From Flavimaribacter sp039888615 (GTDB lineage Bacteria; Pseudomonadota; Alphaproteobacteria; Rhizobiales; Rhizobiaceae), in NCBI GenBank assembly GCA_039888615.1, contig JBDQQS010000021.1: 64,000 nt of DNA. The stretch is one strand, 5' to 3'. A program made the position numbers and the translations under genes. Shown piece by piece: positions 26,909 to 36,059 of the stretch; the first letter of the stretch is position 1, and each line of letters opens with the position of its first letter. The notes under the pieces were generated by a model that worked only from the letters and a program-made list of their open reading frames with translations, was not told the origin of the DNA and made no database searches.

Positions 26909-27945
26909 GCCCTTACAATGTCGTTGTCGCTCATCGCCTGGCGGACTGCGTCCGCGTGGATACAGCGGGTCCAGTGCCCCTGCGCCCGCTCCTGCGCCTG
27001 TGGCAGCGGGGCGAGACAGGTTTCGGAGGAAAATTCACAGCGCGGCGCGAAGACGCATCCCTCGATCTTCCGGTCCAGCCGCGGAACGGAGCCCGGAATT
27101 TCACGCAGCTCGTCGTGCATGCGGGCGTTGACGCCGGGCAGCGAACGCATCAGGCCGGCGGTGTAGCCATGCGCCGGATCCGCGAAGAGCTTTTCCGTCG
27201 GCCCCTGTTCGACGATGCGGCCGGCGTACATCACCATCATCCGGTCGGCGACGCCTGCGACCACTCCGAGATCATGGGTGATGAGAATGACGCTCATGCC
27301 GATATCGCGACGCAGGTCGGCGATCAAATCCAGAACCTGGGCCTGGACAGTGACATCCAGAGCCGTCGTCGGTTCGTCGGCAATCAGCAGTTCCGGGTCG
27401 CAGGCGAGCGCCATGGCGATCATCACGCGCTGCCGCATCCCGCCGGAGAGTTCATGCGGATAGGCGCGCAGCCGGCTCGCCGCGTCCGGAATGCGCACAA
27501 GGTCAAGCATTTCCAGCGCCCGCTTTTCCGCGGCGCCGCGACTGACGCGGCGATGTTTGCGGATCGTTTCGGAAACCTGCATGCCCACAGTATGAACGGG
27601 GTTGAGCGAGGTCATCGGATCCTGGAAGATCATGCCGATCCGGTCGCCGCGAATCCGGCGCATCTCCCTTTCACTCGTATGCAACAGGTCCCTGCCCCGC
27701 AGCAGCGCAGATCCGCTGGTCACCCGCGCGCCGTGTTTCGGCAAGAGCCCCATGATCGTCATTGCGGTCACGCTCTTGCCGCAACCGGACTCGCCGACGA
27801 GGCTGACGATCTCGCCCTCACCGACGGAAAACGAAACGGCGTCGAGCGCGTAGGTCACCTTGTCCCTGTCCGCGAATTCCAGGCTGAGGTTTTCAACCTC
27901 TAGAACCATATCGGAGTCGGGAGTGCGTGAGGTCATGTCGTTCAT
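26899..27945 (-). CDS. Oligopeptide-type ABC transporter ATPase (DppD/OppD-like)
   Basis: A 348-residue ATPase: Walker A GESGCGKS, signature LSGGMRQRVMIAMA, Walker B LLIADEPTTALD, H-loop LITHDLGVV. C-terminal cysteine pattern CVFAPRCEFSSETC. The ATG overlaps the permease stop by 4 nt, giving tight translational coupling within the operon. Confidence 0.92.
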   Translation of the reverse strand: MNDMTSRTPDSDMVLEVENLSLEFADRDKVTYALDAVSFSVGEGEIVSLVGESGCGKSVTAMTIMGLLPKHGARVTSGSALLRGRDLLHTSEREMRRIRGDRIGMIFQDPMTSLNPVHTVGMQVSETIRKHRRVSRGAAEKRALEMLDLVRIPDAASRLRAYPHELSGGMRQRVMIAMALACDPELLIADEPTTALDVTVQAQVLDLIADLRRDIGMSVILITHDLGVVAGVADRMMVMYAGRIVEQGPTEKLFADPAHGYTAGLMRSLPGVNARMHDELREIPGSVPRLDRKIEGCVFAPRCEFSSETCLAPLPQAQERAQGHWTRCIHADAVRQAMSDNDIVRAWA

Positions 27946-28829
27946 ACCGAGCCCCTCACCATCTTGCGGGGATCCAGCGCATCGCTCAGCCGGTCGCCCA
28001 GCACGTTGACGACGAGGACCAGAAGCGACAGCAGCACGCCCGGATAGACCATCAGTTCAGGATGAATGCGGAAGAACGAGCGCGCATCGGCCATCATGCC
28101 GCCCCAACTCGGCACTTCCGGCGACGTGCCGACGCCGAGAAAACTCAGGACCGCAGAGGTGATGATCGCAGAGGCGCAGGCATAGGTCGCCTGCACGAGC
28201 ACCGGCCCCAGCGTGTTCGGCAGAATATGACGCCAGACCAGCGGCAATCCGCCCGTGCCGATGGATATCGCCGCCGCGACATAGGGCTGCTGCTGGACGC
28301 CCAGAACGACCGATCGCACGAGCCGCACCATGCGAGGAATTTCCGGGATGGAGATTGCGATGATGACCGTGAGAATTCCGGCATCCATGAGGGCTGCGAA
28401 GGCGATGGCGAGCAGGATGGCGGGGATCGCCATCATCGCATCCACCAGCCGCATCGCTATGGCGCCGCCGATGCGCGACATTCCGGCGTAGATTCCGATC
28501 GCGACGCCGAAAACGGTTGCGATCGCGGCGACCGAAAAGCCGACCAGCAAGGACATGCGAGACCCGTAGACCGCGCGCGCAAACACGTCGCGTCCCAGGT
28601 GATCGCGCCCCCAATAGGCGCTTGCCGAAGGGCCGGTCAGCCGCTGCGCCGGATCGATCTTCACCGGGTCGCCTGCGATCAGCGGCGCGAAGACAGCCAT
28701 AAGTGCGAACAGCAACAGGACGCCGAAGCAGATGGCCGTCGCGGGGTTTGCGGGCAGATAGCTGGCCGCCGCCGAAATCCGGCCGCCATGCCTGCCGCGA
28801 TTGGCTGAAACCTGGTCGTACACACTCAT
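27942..28829 (-). CDS. Oligopeptide-type ABC permease (DppC-like)
   Basis: A 295-residue permease with the DppC N-terminal tail and first helix (AICFGVLLLFALMAVFAPLI), the periplasmic motif AYWGRDHLGRDVFARAVYGSR, and the coupling loop PYVAAAISIGTGGLPLVWRHILPN. The start at 28829 (MSVYDQVS) is preferred to a long upstream extension that lies in the DppB gene. It begins 2 bp after the DppB stop. Confidence 0.92.
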   Translation of the reverse strand: MSVYDQVSANRGRHGGRISAAASYLPANPATAICFGVLLLFALMAVFAPLIAGDPVKIDPAQRLTGPSASAYWGRDHLGRDVFARAVYGSRMSLLVGFSVAAIATVFGVAIGIYAGMSRIGGAIAMRLVDAMMAIPAILLAIAFAALMDAGILTVIIAISIPEIPRMVRLVRSVVLGVQQQPYVAAAISIGTGGLPLVWRHILPNTLGPVLVQATYACASAIITSAVLSFLGVGTSPEVPSWGGMMADARSFFRIHPELMVYPGVLLSLLVLVVNVLGDRLSDALDPRKMVRGSV

Positions 28830-28831
28830 GA

Positions 28832-29773
28832 TCAGCCTTTTACCCGCGGGTCGAACAACGCGTAGCTCAAATCGATCAGGAGATTGATGAGGATAAGCAA
28901 CGCGGAGAAGAACAGGATCACGCCCTGCACGACCGGATAGTCCCGGCGGGTGATCGCATCCACCGTCAGGCGGCCGATGCCTGGAATATTGAACACCGAC
29001 TCGGTCACCACGACGCCGCCGACCAGCGTCGCGAAACCGATGCCGATTACCGTTATGACGGGAATTCCGGCGCATTTCAGCGCATGGACCACGAGGATGC
29101 GAAACGTTCCGAGCCCCTTGGCGCGCGCAGTCCGCGTGAAGTTCTCGCTGAGCGCCTCCAGCATCGCCGCGCGGGTGACGCGGGCAATCAGCGCCGCAAA
29201 GACCAGCGCCAGCGCGATCGAAGGAAGCGTGACCGAATGCAGCGTCGTCAGCAGGCCGTTGGAGAGCGGCTTGTAACCCTGAACCGGAAACCAGCGTAGA
29301 CTGACCGCGAAGAAATAGACGAGAAGATAGGCGATCACGAAGACAGGCACCGAAAATCCGAGAACGGCGAAGGCCATGATGCCCCTGTCGATCCAGCCAT
29401 TGGCGCGCCAGGCGGCGATGACGCCGAGAGGCACGGCGATCGCCACGGTCAGAAACAATGTAACCGCTGCGAGCACGAAGGTCGGCTGGATCCGCTGGGC
29501 GATCAGCTGGGTCACGGGCTTGTTGGAATAGATCGATTCACCGAGGTCGAACTGCAAAGCATTGCCGGCCCATATGCCGAATTGGACGATGAGCGGCTCG
29601 TCGAGATGCAGCCGTTCGCGGATTTTTTCCACCTGCTGCGGATTTGCGTTGTCGCCGGCCAGAAGCACGGCGGGATCGCCGGGCGTCAAATGAACAAGCG
29701 AAAAGATGAAAATCGCGACGAGGATGAAGATGGGGATGGCGGCAAGCAACCTTCCCAAGACGTAACCCAGCAT
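28832..29773 (-). CDS. Oligopeptide-type ABC permease (DppB-like)
   Basis: A 313-residue permease. The N-terminus LGYVLGRLLAAIPIFILVAIFIF and the following LTPGDPAVLLAGDNA are typical of DppB. The coupling region is NFTRTARAKGLGTFRILVVHALK, and the C-terminus ends FDPRVKG. It lies 57 bp after the binding-protein gene. Confidence 0.92.
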   Translation of the reverse strand: MLGYVLGRLLAAIPIFILVAIFIFSLVHLTPGDPAVLLAGDNANPQQVEKIRERLHLDEPLIVQFGIWAGNALQFDLGESIYSNKPVTQLIAQRIQPTFVLAAVTLFLTVAIAVPLGVIAAWRANGWIDRGIMAFAVLGFSVPVFVIAYLLVYFFAVSLRWFPVQGYKPLSNGLLTTLHSVTLPSIALALVFAALIARVTRAAMLEALSENFTRTARAKGLGTFRILVVHALKCAGIPVITVIGIGFATLVGGVVVTESVFNIPGIGRLTVDAITRRDYPVVQGVILFFSALLILINLLIDLSYALFDPRVKG

Positions 29774-29830
29774 GTCGAACCCTTGGTAGCGGCCATCCGG
29801 CGCGCGCCCGGATGGCCATTGTCATTGCGG

Positions 29831-31414
29831 CTATTGCGTACGCTGCGCTTCCCAGAAGAAGGGCACGGGGCTCTCGATAAAGCCCTCGAGATTGGTCGCA
29901 ATACCCTGGGAGGGGAAACTCTGGCCGAGCGGAACGTAGCTGACAAGATCGTGGGTCAGGATCTGCATCTTTTCCGCCAGCGCCTTTTTCACTTCCGGAT
30001 CCTTGGCCTCGGCGAACTGCTTGCGCAGTTCCTGCAATTCCTCCGAACAGGCCCAACCGAACCAGCCGTTGTCGCAATCGCCCGCGACATAGACGTTGGT
30101 CATCGGATTGGACTGATCGACAAAGCCCCAACCCGTGAAGAACAGGTTCCAGCCGCCATCGGCGACCGGTTCCTTGCTGGCCCTGCGTGTCGCCACGGTC
30201 GCCCAGTCGGAAGGCTGGGCGTCGACGACGAAACCGGCTTCCTCGAGCATCGGCTTGAGCACCGAATAGTAGGCGTCGTGCGCAGGAATGTCGGTCACGT
30301 GCATCAGCACGACCGGCGTGCCGTCATAACCGGCCTCTTCGAGCAGAGCCTTCGCCTTGTCGACGTCGCGGTTCAGCACCCGTTCCGTGTTGGCGTCCGT
30401 CGCATAGGGCGTGTCGCAGAAGAATACGGCAGCGCACTCCAGATAGCGGTCGGTGGCATTGCCGTAGGCGGCTTGCAGGAAGGGTTTCTGTTCGACCGCC
30501 CATTGCAGCGCCTGGCGGATCTTCGGATCGTCAAACGGCGGGTTCAGGTGATTGACGACGAGCTGCATCGAGTTGCCCGACTGGCGCGCGGCGATCGGCT
30601 TGGCGCTGTCTGCGCCCTCGAAAAAGGCGAGCATGTCGGCGGGCACTTCCTCGATCCAGTCGATTTCGCCCGCGATCAGGGCGTCGATCGCTGTCGCCGT
30701 ATCCGGGATATAGACGAGTTCCACGCGGTCGAAATGCGCGACCTTGCCTCCAGCGGCCATATCGGCCGGCTCGTCGCGGGGAACGTAATCGCCGAATTTT
30801 TCAAAGACCGCGATGCTGCCCGGCACCCATTCGTCGGGAAGCAGCTTGTAGGGGCCGGAGCCGATCGGGTCGGCGACCGCCTCGCTCGGATCGTTCGCCG
30901 CCAGGCTCGCCGGCATGATCACCGGAACGTTTGAGGAAATCTTTCCAAGCGCCGGGATCACCTGCCCCCAGGGCTCGTTCATCGTCAGGACGACGGTCTT
31001 GTCGTCCGGAGCCTCGATCGACTGAAGCTTGGAGAACAGGATCTTGCCGAGACCATCGACCTTTCCCCAGCGCTCGATGGAGGCGACGACGTCAGCCCCG
31101 GTGACGGGTGAACCATCGTGGAACATCAATCCGTCGCGCAGCGTGATCGTGTAGACGCGGCCGTCGTCGGAAAGCGTGTAGCCCTCGGCCATCTGCGGCT
31201 GCACTTCATAGTTCGAATCCAGCGCAAACAGCGTATCGTACATGAGATAGGCGGCGTTGCGGATCGTGAAATTCGTCGTCGAGATCGGGTCGAGCGTGTT
31301 GATGTCTCCGTTCAGTCTCAGCCGCAGAACCTCCTCGGCCGAGGCGGACACGGTTCCGGCGAGCATCGCCGCCCCGATTGCCGCCGACAGAACAATGGTT
31401 TTCAATCGTCGCAT
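29831..31414 (-). CDS. ABC transporter substrate-binding protein, family 5 (DppA-like)
   Basis: A 527-residue periplasmic binding protein. The signal peptide is MRRLKTIVLSAAIGAAMLAG with cleavage near SASA-EE. The family-5 patterns are visible: LDPISTTNFTIRNAAYLMYDTL, EGYTLSDDGRVYTITLRDGLMFHDG (core) and the C-terminal SYVPLGQSFPSQG. Family 5 proteins carry peptides, nickel, opines or oligosaccharides. The divergent LacI-type regulator suggests a carbohydrate-derived ligand here. The start at 31414 follows GGAGGAGAAC; it heads a six-gene operon. Confidence 0.9.
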   Translation of the reverse strand: MRRLKTIVLSAAIGAAMLAGTVSASAEEVLRLRLNGDINTLDPISTTNFTIRNAAYLMYDTLFALDSNYEVQPQMAEGYTLSDDGRVYTITLRDGLMFHDGSPVTGADVVASIERWGKVDGLGKILFSKLQSIEAPDDKTVVLTMNEPWGQVIPALGKISSNVPVIMPASLAANDPSEAVADPIGSGPYKLLPDEWVPGSIAVFEKFGDYVPRDEPADMAAGGKVAHFDRVELVYIPDTATAIDALIAGEIDWIEEVPADMLAFFEGADSAKPIAARQSGNSMQLVVNHLNPPFDDPKIRQALQWAVEQKPFLQAAYGNATDRYLECAAVFFCDTPYATDANTERVLNRDVDKAKALLEEAGYDGTPVVLMHVTDIPAHDAYYSVLKPMLEEAGFVVDAQPSDWATVATRRASKEPVADGGWNLFFTGWGFVDQSNPMTNVYVAGDCDNGWFGWACSEELQELRKQFAEAKDPEVKKALAEKMQILTHDLVSYVPLGQSFPSQGIATNLEGFIESPVPFFWEAQRTQ

Positions 31415-31511
31415 TCTGTTCTCCTCCGTCCGCCGCATGGCGGCGCAAAACGTTACGTATCAATTATGAACCAGAATTCCGCGCCTCGAAGCCTTGCATT
31501 CTCCCAAAACG

Positions 31512-31523
31512 CGAAACGTTTCG
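31512..31523. promoter_or_regulatory. LacI-type operator, copy 1 (CGAAACGTTTCG)
   Basis: A perfect 12-bp palindrome with the central CG typical of LacI/GalR-family operators. It lies between the divergent DppA-like and LacI-type genes and is repeated exactly 88 bp away, which could allow looping. Confidence 0.75.
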
Positions 31524-31599
31524 TGTTTAGCGATTCCACAAATACTATGCAACCCGGTTATTGCTCTTTAACAGGGACTTTTGTGGATTTCCTGTTTGA

Positions 31600-31611
31600 C
31601 GAAACGTTTCG
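31600..31611. promoter_or_regulatory. LacI-type operator, copy 2 (CGAAACGTTTCG)
   Basis: Identical to the palindrome at 31512. It lies 41 bp upstream of the proposed TTG start of the LacI-type gene, consistent with autorepression, and inside any longer version of that reading frame, which argues against an upstream start. Confidence 0.75.
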
Positions 31612-31652
31612 CGTCGCTATTTTGGCGCATCTTGAGTGCGAGGACGAGTCGG

Positions 31653-32660
31653 TTGGCGACAATCAAGGATGTGGCGCGACGCGCCAATGTTTCGGTGACG
31701 ACCGTATCGGCGACCATCAACGGCACCGCTCCGGTCAGCGACGCCCTGAAGGCGCGCGTCTGGGCGGCGATCCGCGAAGTCGGCTACCAGCCCGATCCGA
31801 TCGCCCGCAATCTGCGCAAGGGCGTATCGACGACGATTGGCCTGATCGTGCCCGACATCTCGATCCCCTGGGCCGCGCATCTCGCGAAATCCATGCAGCG
31901 CGCCTTCTCCGAAATCGGCTACAACATGCTGTTCGCCAGCAGCGAGGACGACCCGGAGCGCGAGTTCAGCGAGATCGAGGTGTTTTCGGCGCATCGCGTC
32001 GCCGGGCTGGTCGTGGTCCCCACATCGCGCGGAGAGAATTACAGCGCCCGCCTGATTGAAGCGATTCACGTGCCGACAGTGCTGGTGGACCGGGTGTTGC
32101 CGCAATCGCACTTCGATTCGGTGACGGACGACAATCTTCTCGGCGCGCAGATGATCGTGCGATACCTGCACAAGCTCGGTCACCGCGACATCGCCTTCAT
32201 GGCGGGCCGCGCGGGCATATCGTCCTCCGACGAGCGGCTTGCGGGTTTCAGGAGAACCATGGACGAAACCAACGTCGCCATCCGGGACGAACTCGTGCGG
32301 CAACCGGTCTATCTGCGCGATCAGGCCTATGCGACCGTGCAGCAGCTGATGACGATGCGGGATCCGCCGACGGCCATCGTCTGCATTAACATCGCCCAGT
32401 TGCTCGGAACCATGGCCGGCCTTGGCAATCTCGGCCTCAGCGCTCCGGAAGACGTGTCCGTTATCAGTTTCGACGGCTTTCACCCGGCTGAAGGCTGGTC
32501 GCCCGCAATCACCTCGCTGAAGCAGGATATCGCAACCACCAGCACCAGGGCCGCGGAATTGCTGATGGCGCGCATCCGCGAGGAAAACCAGCCCGAACCG
32601 CTAGTCATCCGGGTTCCGCCGAGCCTGCAGATACGCAGTTCATGCCGCGCCGTGGAATGA
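31653..32660 (+). CDS. LacI-family transcriptional regulator
   Basis: A 335-residue regulator. The helix-turn-helix is ATIKDVARRANVSVTTVSAT with the hinge helix region GYQPDPIARNLRKG; the periplasmic-binding-like effector domain follows (TIGLIVPDIS, GLVVVPTS, VLVDRVLPQS, DDNLLGAQMIVRYL, VSVISFDGF). The TTG at 31653 puts the LacI N-terminus at the usual position and has AGGA about 8 nt upstream; no ATG is in the right place. It probably represses the divergent Dpp-type operon and itself through the two palindromes. Effectors of this family are usually sugars. Confidence 0.9.
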   Translation: MATIKDVARRANVSVTTVSATINGTAPVSDALKARVWAAIREVGYQPDPIARNLRKGVSTTIGLIVPDISIPWAAHLAKSMQRAFSEIGYNMLFASSEDDPEREFSEIEVFSAHRVAGLVVVPTSRGENYSARLIEAIHVPTVLVDRVLPQSHFDSVTDDNLLGAQMIVRYLHKLGHRDIAFMAGRAGISSSDERLAGFRRTMDETNVAIRDELVRQPVYLRDQAYATVQQLMTMRDPPTAIVCINIAQLLGTMAGLGNLGLSAPEDVSVISFDGFHPAEGWSPAITSLKQDIATTSTRAAELLMARIREENQPEPLVIRVPPSLQIRSSCRAVE

Positions 32661-32680
32661 GGCTGGCGGCATCGACTGAG

Positions 32681-32730
32681 GTGACGGGCAATAACGTCCG
32701 CGTCCAGTTCGTTGACGAGACCGGGCCCAG
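32681..32730 (+). pseudogene. Fragment of a phage-like gene
   Basis: The reading V-x-NNVRVQFVDETG resembles residues near the C-terminus of the hypothetical protein at 38147-38452 (NVRVQFVDETGAYVEP). At DNA level, 32696-32724 and 38366-38394 match at 26 of 29 positions by eye. Only this fragment is left, so it is a decayed or transposed piece of a paralogue. Confidence 0.55.
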
Positions 32731-32766
32731 GTTGAGTCGGGATCCGGATGGCCAGTCTTGCAAGGT

Positions 32767-33021
32767 CTACCTGCTGTTCTGCTTTTCGAGGTTGATCCTC
32801 AACGTCTGACTGGCTTCTTTCAGCTTTGTATCCAGCATTTTCGCATAGTCCAAAAAGGCTTCATCAGAAATCACCTTGCCGATAACATCGTCGTCGTCGC
32901 CCACAGGTATCGAAGAAATCAGAGCGCAATCTGAGGAAGACAATTCCTCATTCGGTTCGATCAGAACGCCATCTTCCAACAGAACTCCTGTCAATAGTTT
33001 CACCCTTTTGTCCGCTAACAA
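32767..33021 (-). CDS. Small hypothetical protein, acidic
   Basis: An 84-residue protein of unknown function with an acidic centre (SIPVGDDDDVIGKVISDEAFLDY) and a helical C-terminus (MLDTKLKEASQTLRINLEK). The TTG start is preceded by AAGAGG about 7 nt upstream and lies 21 bp after the small membrane-protein gene, with which it seems to form an operon. No family recognised. Confidence 0.55.
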   Translation of the reverse strand: MLADKRVKLLTGVLLEDGVLIEPNEELSSSDCALISSIPVGDDDDVIGKVISDEAFLDYAKMLDTKLKEASQTLRINLEKQNSR

Positions 33022-33042
33022 CGCGATACCTCTTACTCTGCC

Positions 33043-33234
33043 TTATCTGCTGTAGACGGCATGGAAGAAAATCTCCTTCCTCCTGTCGTCCATGGGCGCG
33101 CCATACTCGGCAGATTCAGACATTATCGCTGTTCTTTTGGATTTACCGAATAATGTCAGAAGCAGATTTGTGTTCCAGGCAGCCGCTGCCAAAAGCAGCA
33201 TGAAAATCAGACCTATACCTTCCAGGGCACTCAT
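33043..33234 (-). CDS. Small single-span membrane protein
   Basis: A 63-residue protein with one strong N-terminal transmembrane helix (IGLIFMLLLAAAAWNTNLLLTLF region) and a hydrophilic tail (MDDRRKEIFFHAVYSR). GGGAGAT precedes its ATG. Function unknown; probably co-transcribed with the 84-residue gene downstream. Confidence 0.55.
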   Translation of the reverse strand: MSALEGIGLIFMLLLAAAAWNTNLLLTLFGKSKRTAIMSESAEYGAPMDDRRKEIFFHAVYSR

Positions 33235-33663
33235 TTATGATCTCCCGGATCAATGATGAATAAAGCTTCCGCAAAAGGCAGAAGCATGTACTTCGCAATA
33301 CCTTACGCGGGAGCTACAGATAAAGCGCGTGTGCGTTTGCGTTGAGCCTCCACAAGCAAATGCACCGACCCGACAGCAGAGAGATGTGAACAGAATTCCA
33401 CCAGCGAAAACCTGCAAATTAGTCGAAAACGAAGCCAGGAAAGTCTTCCGGCAGGGCATGCGCGTTCACAATAGCGCGCAAATCCAGTTTGACGCCAATA
33501 CCCGTTGAGGTCGACGGCGGCTTCCGCGCCGCGCCCAACAGCATTGCTCATGAAACGCTGATCAGTCTTCTTGAATATAAATCTAATCAGCGCCTTTGTA
33601 CTTGATGGCGACAGAAAAATGTGGCCCTTTTGAACTATAGTCATGGGCAGGATGGGGTTGAAC
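33235..33663. other. Intergenic, no supported gene
   Basis: About 430 bp between the small membrane-protein gene and the MscS-family gene. Minus-strand frames here lack ribosome-binding sites and recognisable features. A 6-bp inverted repeat (GCTGAT/ATCAGC, about 33558-33592) frames an AT-rich stretch upstream of the channel gene and may belong to its promoter. Confidence 0.4.
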
Positions 33664-35892
33664 ATGAACAAAACAATTCTGGTCCTGTTTCTGGTGGTGT
33701 TTTCCTTCTTCGGCGGCGTCGCGATGGCCCAGACCGGTTCCGGCGAGCCATCCGGAGCCAACGTCGAGGAACTGGTCGCCAAGCTGACGCCGGAGCAACG
33801 GCAAGTTCTGGGGCAATTGCTCGAAACACTGGCGTCGCAAGTCGAGGACAACACGGTCGGAGCCGCCGCGCCGCGCGATTTCCGCGCCGAACTCGGGCTG
33901 GCCTGGCAAAGCTACAAGACCTTTCTGTGGTCGAACATCACAGGGTTTCCCGACGCTGTCGTAGGCGTCGGACGAACGATCCATCGGATCGTCACGGTTG
34001 ACGGACCCGGCCTCAATCTGCGCTTCCTGGCCGGTCTAGGCATAACGATCCTGTTTGCCTGGCTCGTGGAGACCATTGTCGAACGCTTCGTGCGCACAAG
34101 CCGCGAAGCCGGCACGCACAAAGGGGCCGGCACCTATGCCGGCGCGGACAATCTCGGCGAACAGCTGAGCATATTGCTGCGCGCGCTCGGGCGTGATCTT
34201 ACCGGACAGATTTCCTTTTCCATCGCCGCCCTGATCGCGATCCAGTTCGCCTTTGCCGATCCGACCAACGCCTATGTGGCGACGATCTTCATCTTCTATG
34301 CAATTCTGGTCTATCGCTTCTCGGCGGCCATCCTGCGCTTCATTCTGGCGCCGTTCGAATCGCAGTACAGACTGGTGACGACGGACGACTGGACCGCGAA
34401 ATTCATCTATTATCACCTGGTCACGATCGCGACGTTCACCGGCATCGTGCTGTTTCTGATCTCCGCGATGCAGCGGCTTTCCATCACCGGTTACGCGCCG
34501 CTGGCCTTCGTGTCGGGCATCATCGTCTATGGCGGCATCATCTATGTCTCCTGGCGCGCCAGAGACGGATTGACGACGATCCTGCGCGGCGGCGACGATG
34601 ATGTCTCGCCGGGCCTTGCGCGCATGGCGACATGGTGGCCGCCACTCTCCATCGCCCTCATCATTTTCCAGTATTTTGCCGCGCAGATCGCGCGCGCGAC
34701 CGGGGCGCTGGACATATCAGCCGGCGCGGCGGTGACGGTGCTCGCGATCATCGTGTCCGCGCCGTTCCTCGACACGATGATGCGCGGCCTCGTGCGCCAC
34801 CTCGTGCCGAACATGCAGGGCGAAGGACCGATTGCGGAGGCCGCATACAACGAAACCCGCCACAGCTATGTGCGGATCGGCAGGGTTATTCTTTTCGTCA
34901 TCCTCATCCTCATATCCGCGCGGCTTCTGGGCATCAGCATTCGCAGCTTCGCCGAAACCGGTTTCGGCGTGCAGTTCGCCGCCAAGGGCTTCGGTTTCCT
35001 GATGATCATCGCAGTCGGCTATCTGGTCTGGGAATTCATCAACCTGTTCGTCAATCGCCGGCTGGTGACGGACATCTGGGAAGCGGCGACCGGAGAAAGC
35101 GCGGAACAGGGCGAAGGCTACGGCGCCGGAAAGTCGCGCATGGCGACGGTGCTGCCGCTGATCCGCATGGCGCTTCAGGCCGTCACCATCACCCTGACGG
35201 TTCTGCTGGCGCTTGCCCAGCTCGGCGTCAACATCACGCCGCTTCTGGCCGGCGCCGGCGTGCTGGGCCTCGCCGTCGGCTTCGGCGCGCAAACGCTGGT
35301 CAAGGACGTCGTATCGGGGATCTTCTTCCTGCTCGACGATGCGTTCCGCGTCGGCGAATTCATCGACACCGGCGGCATCCAGGGCTCGGTGGAGCGGATT
35401 TCGGTGCGGTCGCTGCAACTGCGCCATCCCAATGGTCCCGTTCACATCGTTCCCTATGGCGAAATCTCGAAGCTGACGAATCACAGCCGCGACTACGTCA
35501 TCATGAAACTGAAATTCACCGTCCCCTTCGACACGGACATCGAGAAGGTTCGCAAGCTCTTCAAGAAGATCGGGCAGGAGATGATGGCAGACCCGGCGGT
35601 GGCGGACGACTTCATCCAGCCGTTCAAGTCGCAGGGCGTCGCAGCCGTCAACGACGTCGGCATCGTTCTGCGCGGCAAGTTCATGGCGAAGCCCGGAACC
35701 CAATGGGTGATTCGCAAGCAGGTCTACGCGAAAGTGCAAAAGGCGTTCGATGAAAACGGCATCCATTTCGCGCGCCGCGAGGTTCGCGTCCAGATGAGCC
35801 CGGGCGGCGAAATGGAAATCGACGAGGATCAGGCGCAGGCTCTCGCCGCCGCCGCAGCAACCGCAGCAGACGGCGGCGATGCGAAGTCATGA
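33664..35892 (+). CDS. MscS-family mechanosensitive channel, large type
   Basis: A 742-residue protein. A signal peptide (MNKTILVLFLVVFSFFGGVAMA-Q) leads into a periplasmic segment (about 25-110), then many transmembrane helices, and finally the MscS core. The pore-lining helix is VLGLAVGFGAQTLVKDVVSGIFFLL, with the beta-domain signature VGEFIDTGGIQGSVERISVRSLQLR and PYGEISKLTNHSRDY (pattern pieces). It would open under membrane tension to release solutes on osmotic downshift. The ATG at 33664 is chosen over 33643 for its GGATGGGG and signal peptide fit. Confidence 0.9.
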   Translation: MNKTILVLFLVVFSFFGGVAMAQTGSGEPSGANVEELVAKLTPEQRQVLGQLLETLASQVEDNTVGAAAPRDFRAELGLAWQSYKTFLWSNITGFPDAVVGVGRTIHRIVTVDGPGLNLRFLAGLGITILFAWLVETIVERFVRTSREAGTHKGAGTYAGADNLGEQLSILLRALGRDLTGQISFSIAALIAIQFAFADPTNAYVATIFIFYAILVYRFSAAILRFILAPFESQYRLVTTDDWTAKFIYYHLVTIATFTGIVLFLISAMQRLSITGYAPLAFVSGIIVYGGIIYVSWRARDGLTTILRGGDDDVSPGLARMATWWPPLSIALIIFQYFAAQIARATGALDISAGAAVTVLAIIVSAPFLDTMMRGLVRHLVPNMQGEGPIAEAAYNETRHSYVRIGRVILFVILILISARLLGISIRSFAETGFGVQFAAKGFGFLMIIAVGYLVWEFINLFVNRRLVTDIWEAATGESAEQGEGYGAGKSRMATVLPLIRMALQAVTITLTVLLALAQLGVNITPLLAGAGVLGLAVGFGAQTLVKDVVSGIFFLLDDAFRVGEFIDTGGIQGSVERISVRSLQLRHPNGPVHIVPYGEISKLTNHSRDYVIMKLKFTVPFDTDIEKVRKLFKKIGQEMMADPAVADDFIQPFKSQGVAAVNDVGIVLRGKFMAKPGTQWVIRKQVYAKVQKAFDENGIHFARREVRVQMSPGGEMEIDEDQAQALAAAAATAADGGDAKS

Positions 35893-35914
35893 TGATCGCT
35901 GGAAAACGAACAAA

Positions 35915-35950
35915 GGCGTCGGACTGCCGTCGCGCGACGCCAATATTTTC
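35915..35950 (+). terminator. Probable terminator of the MscS-family gene
   Basis: GGCGTCG (35915-35921) pairs exactly with CGACGCC (35935-35941), loop 13 nt, followed by AATATTTTC. The T-run is interrupted, so this is a moderate candidate. Confidence 0.45.
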
Positions 35951-35969
35951 AATTATTTCAGCCACTTGG

Positions 35970-36059
35970 TGGCGGAGAGGAAGGGATTCGAACCCTCGAT
36001 ACCATCTCTGGTATACTCCCTTAGCAGGGGAGCGCCTTCAGCCGCTCGGCCACCTCTCC
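35970..36059 (-). tRNA. tRNA-Ser(GCT)
   Basis: Read on the minus strand, the acceptor stem GGAGAGG (36059-36053) pairs with CCTCTCC (35980-35974), followed by discriminator G (35973) and an encoded CCA (35972-35970). The anticodon arm CTCCCCTGCTAAGGGAG places anticodon GCT. The T arm has GGGTTCGAATCCC. A long variable arm (GTATACC...GGTATC) is as expected for serine tRNAs. Without CCA the gene spans 35973-36059. It reads AGC/AGU codons. Confidence 0.97.

Noticed and set aside
33303..33854. 183-codon minus-strand open frame
   Set aside because: Overlaps the 5' end of the MscS-family gene and lacks a start signal.
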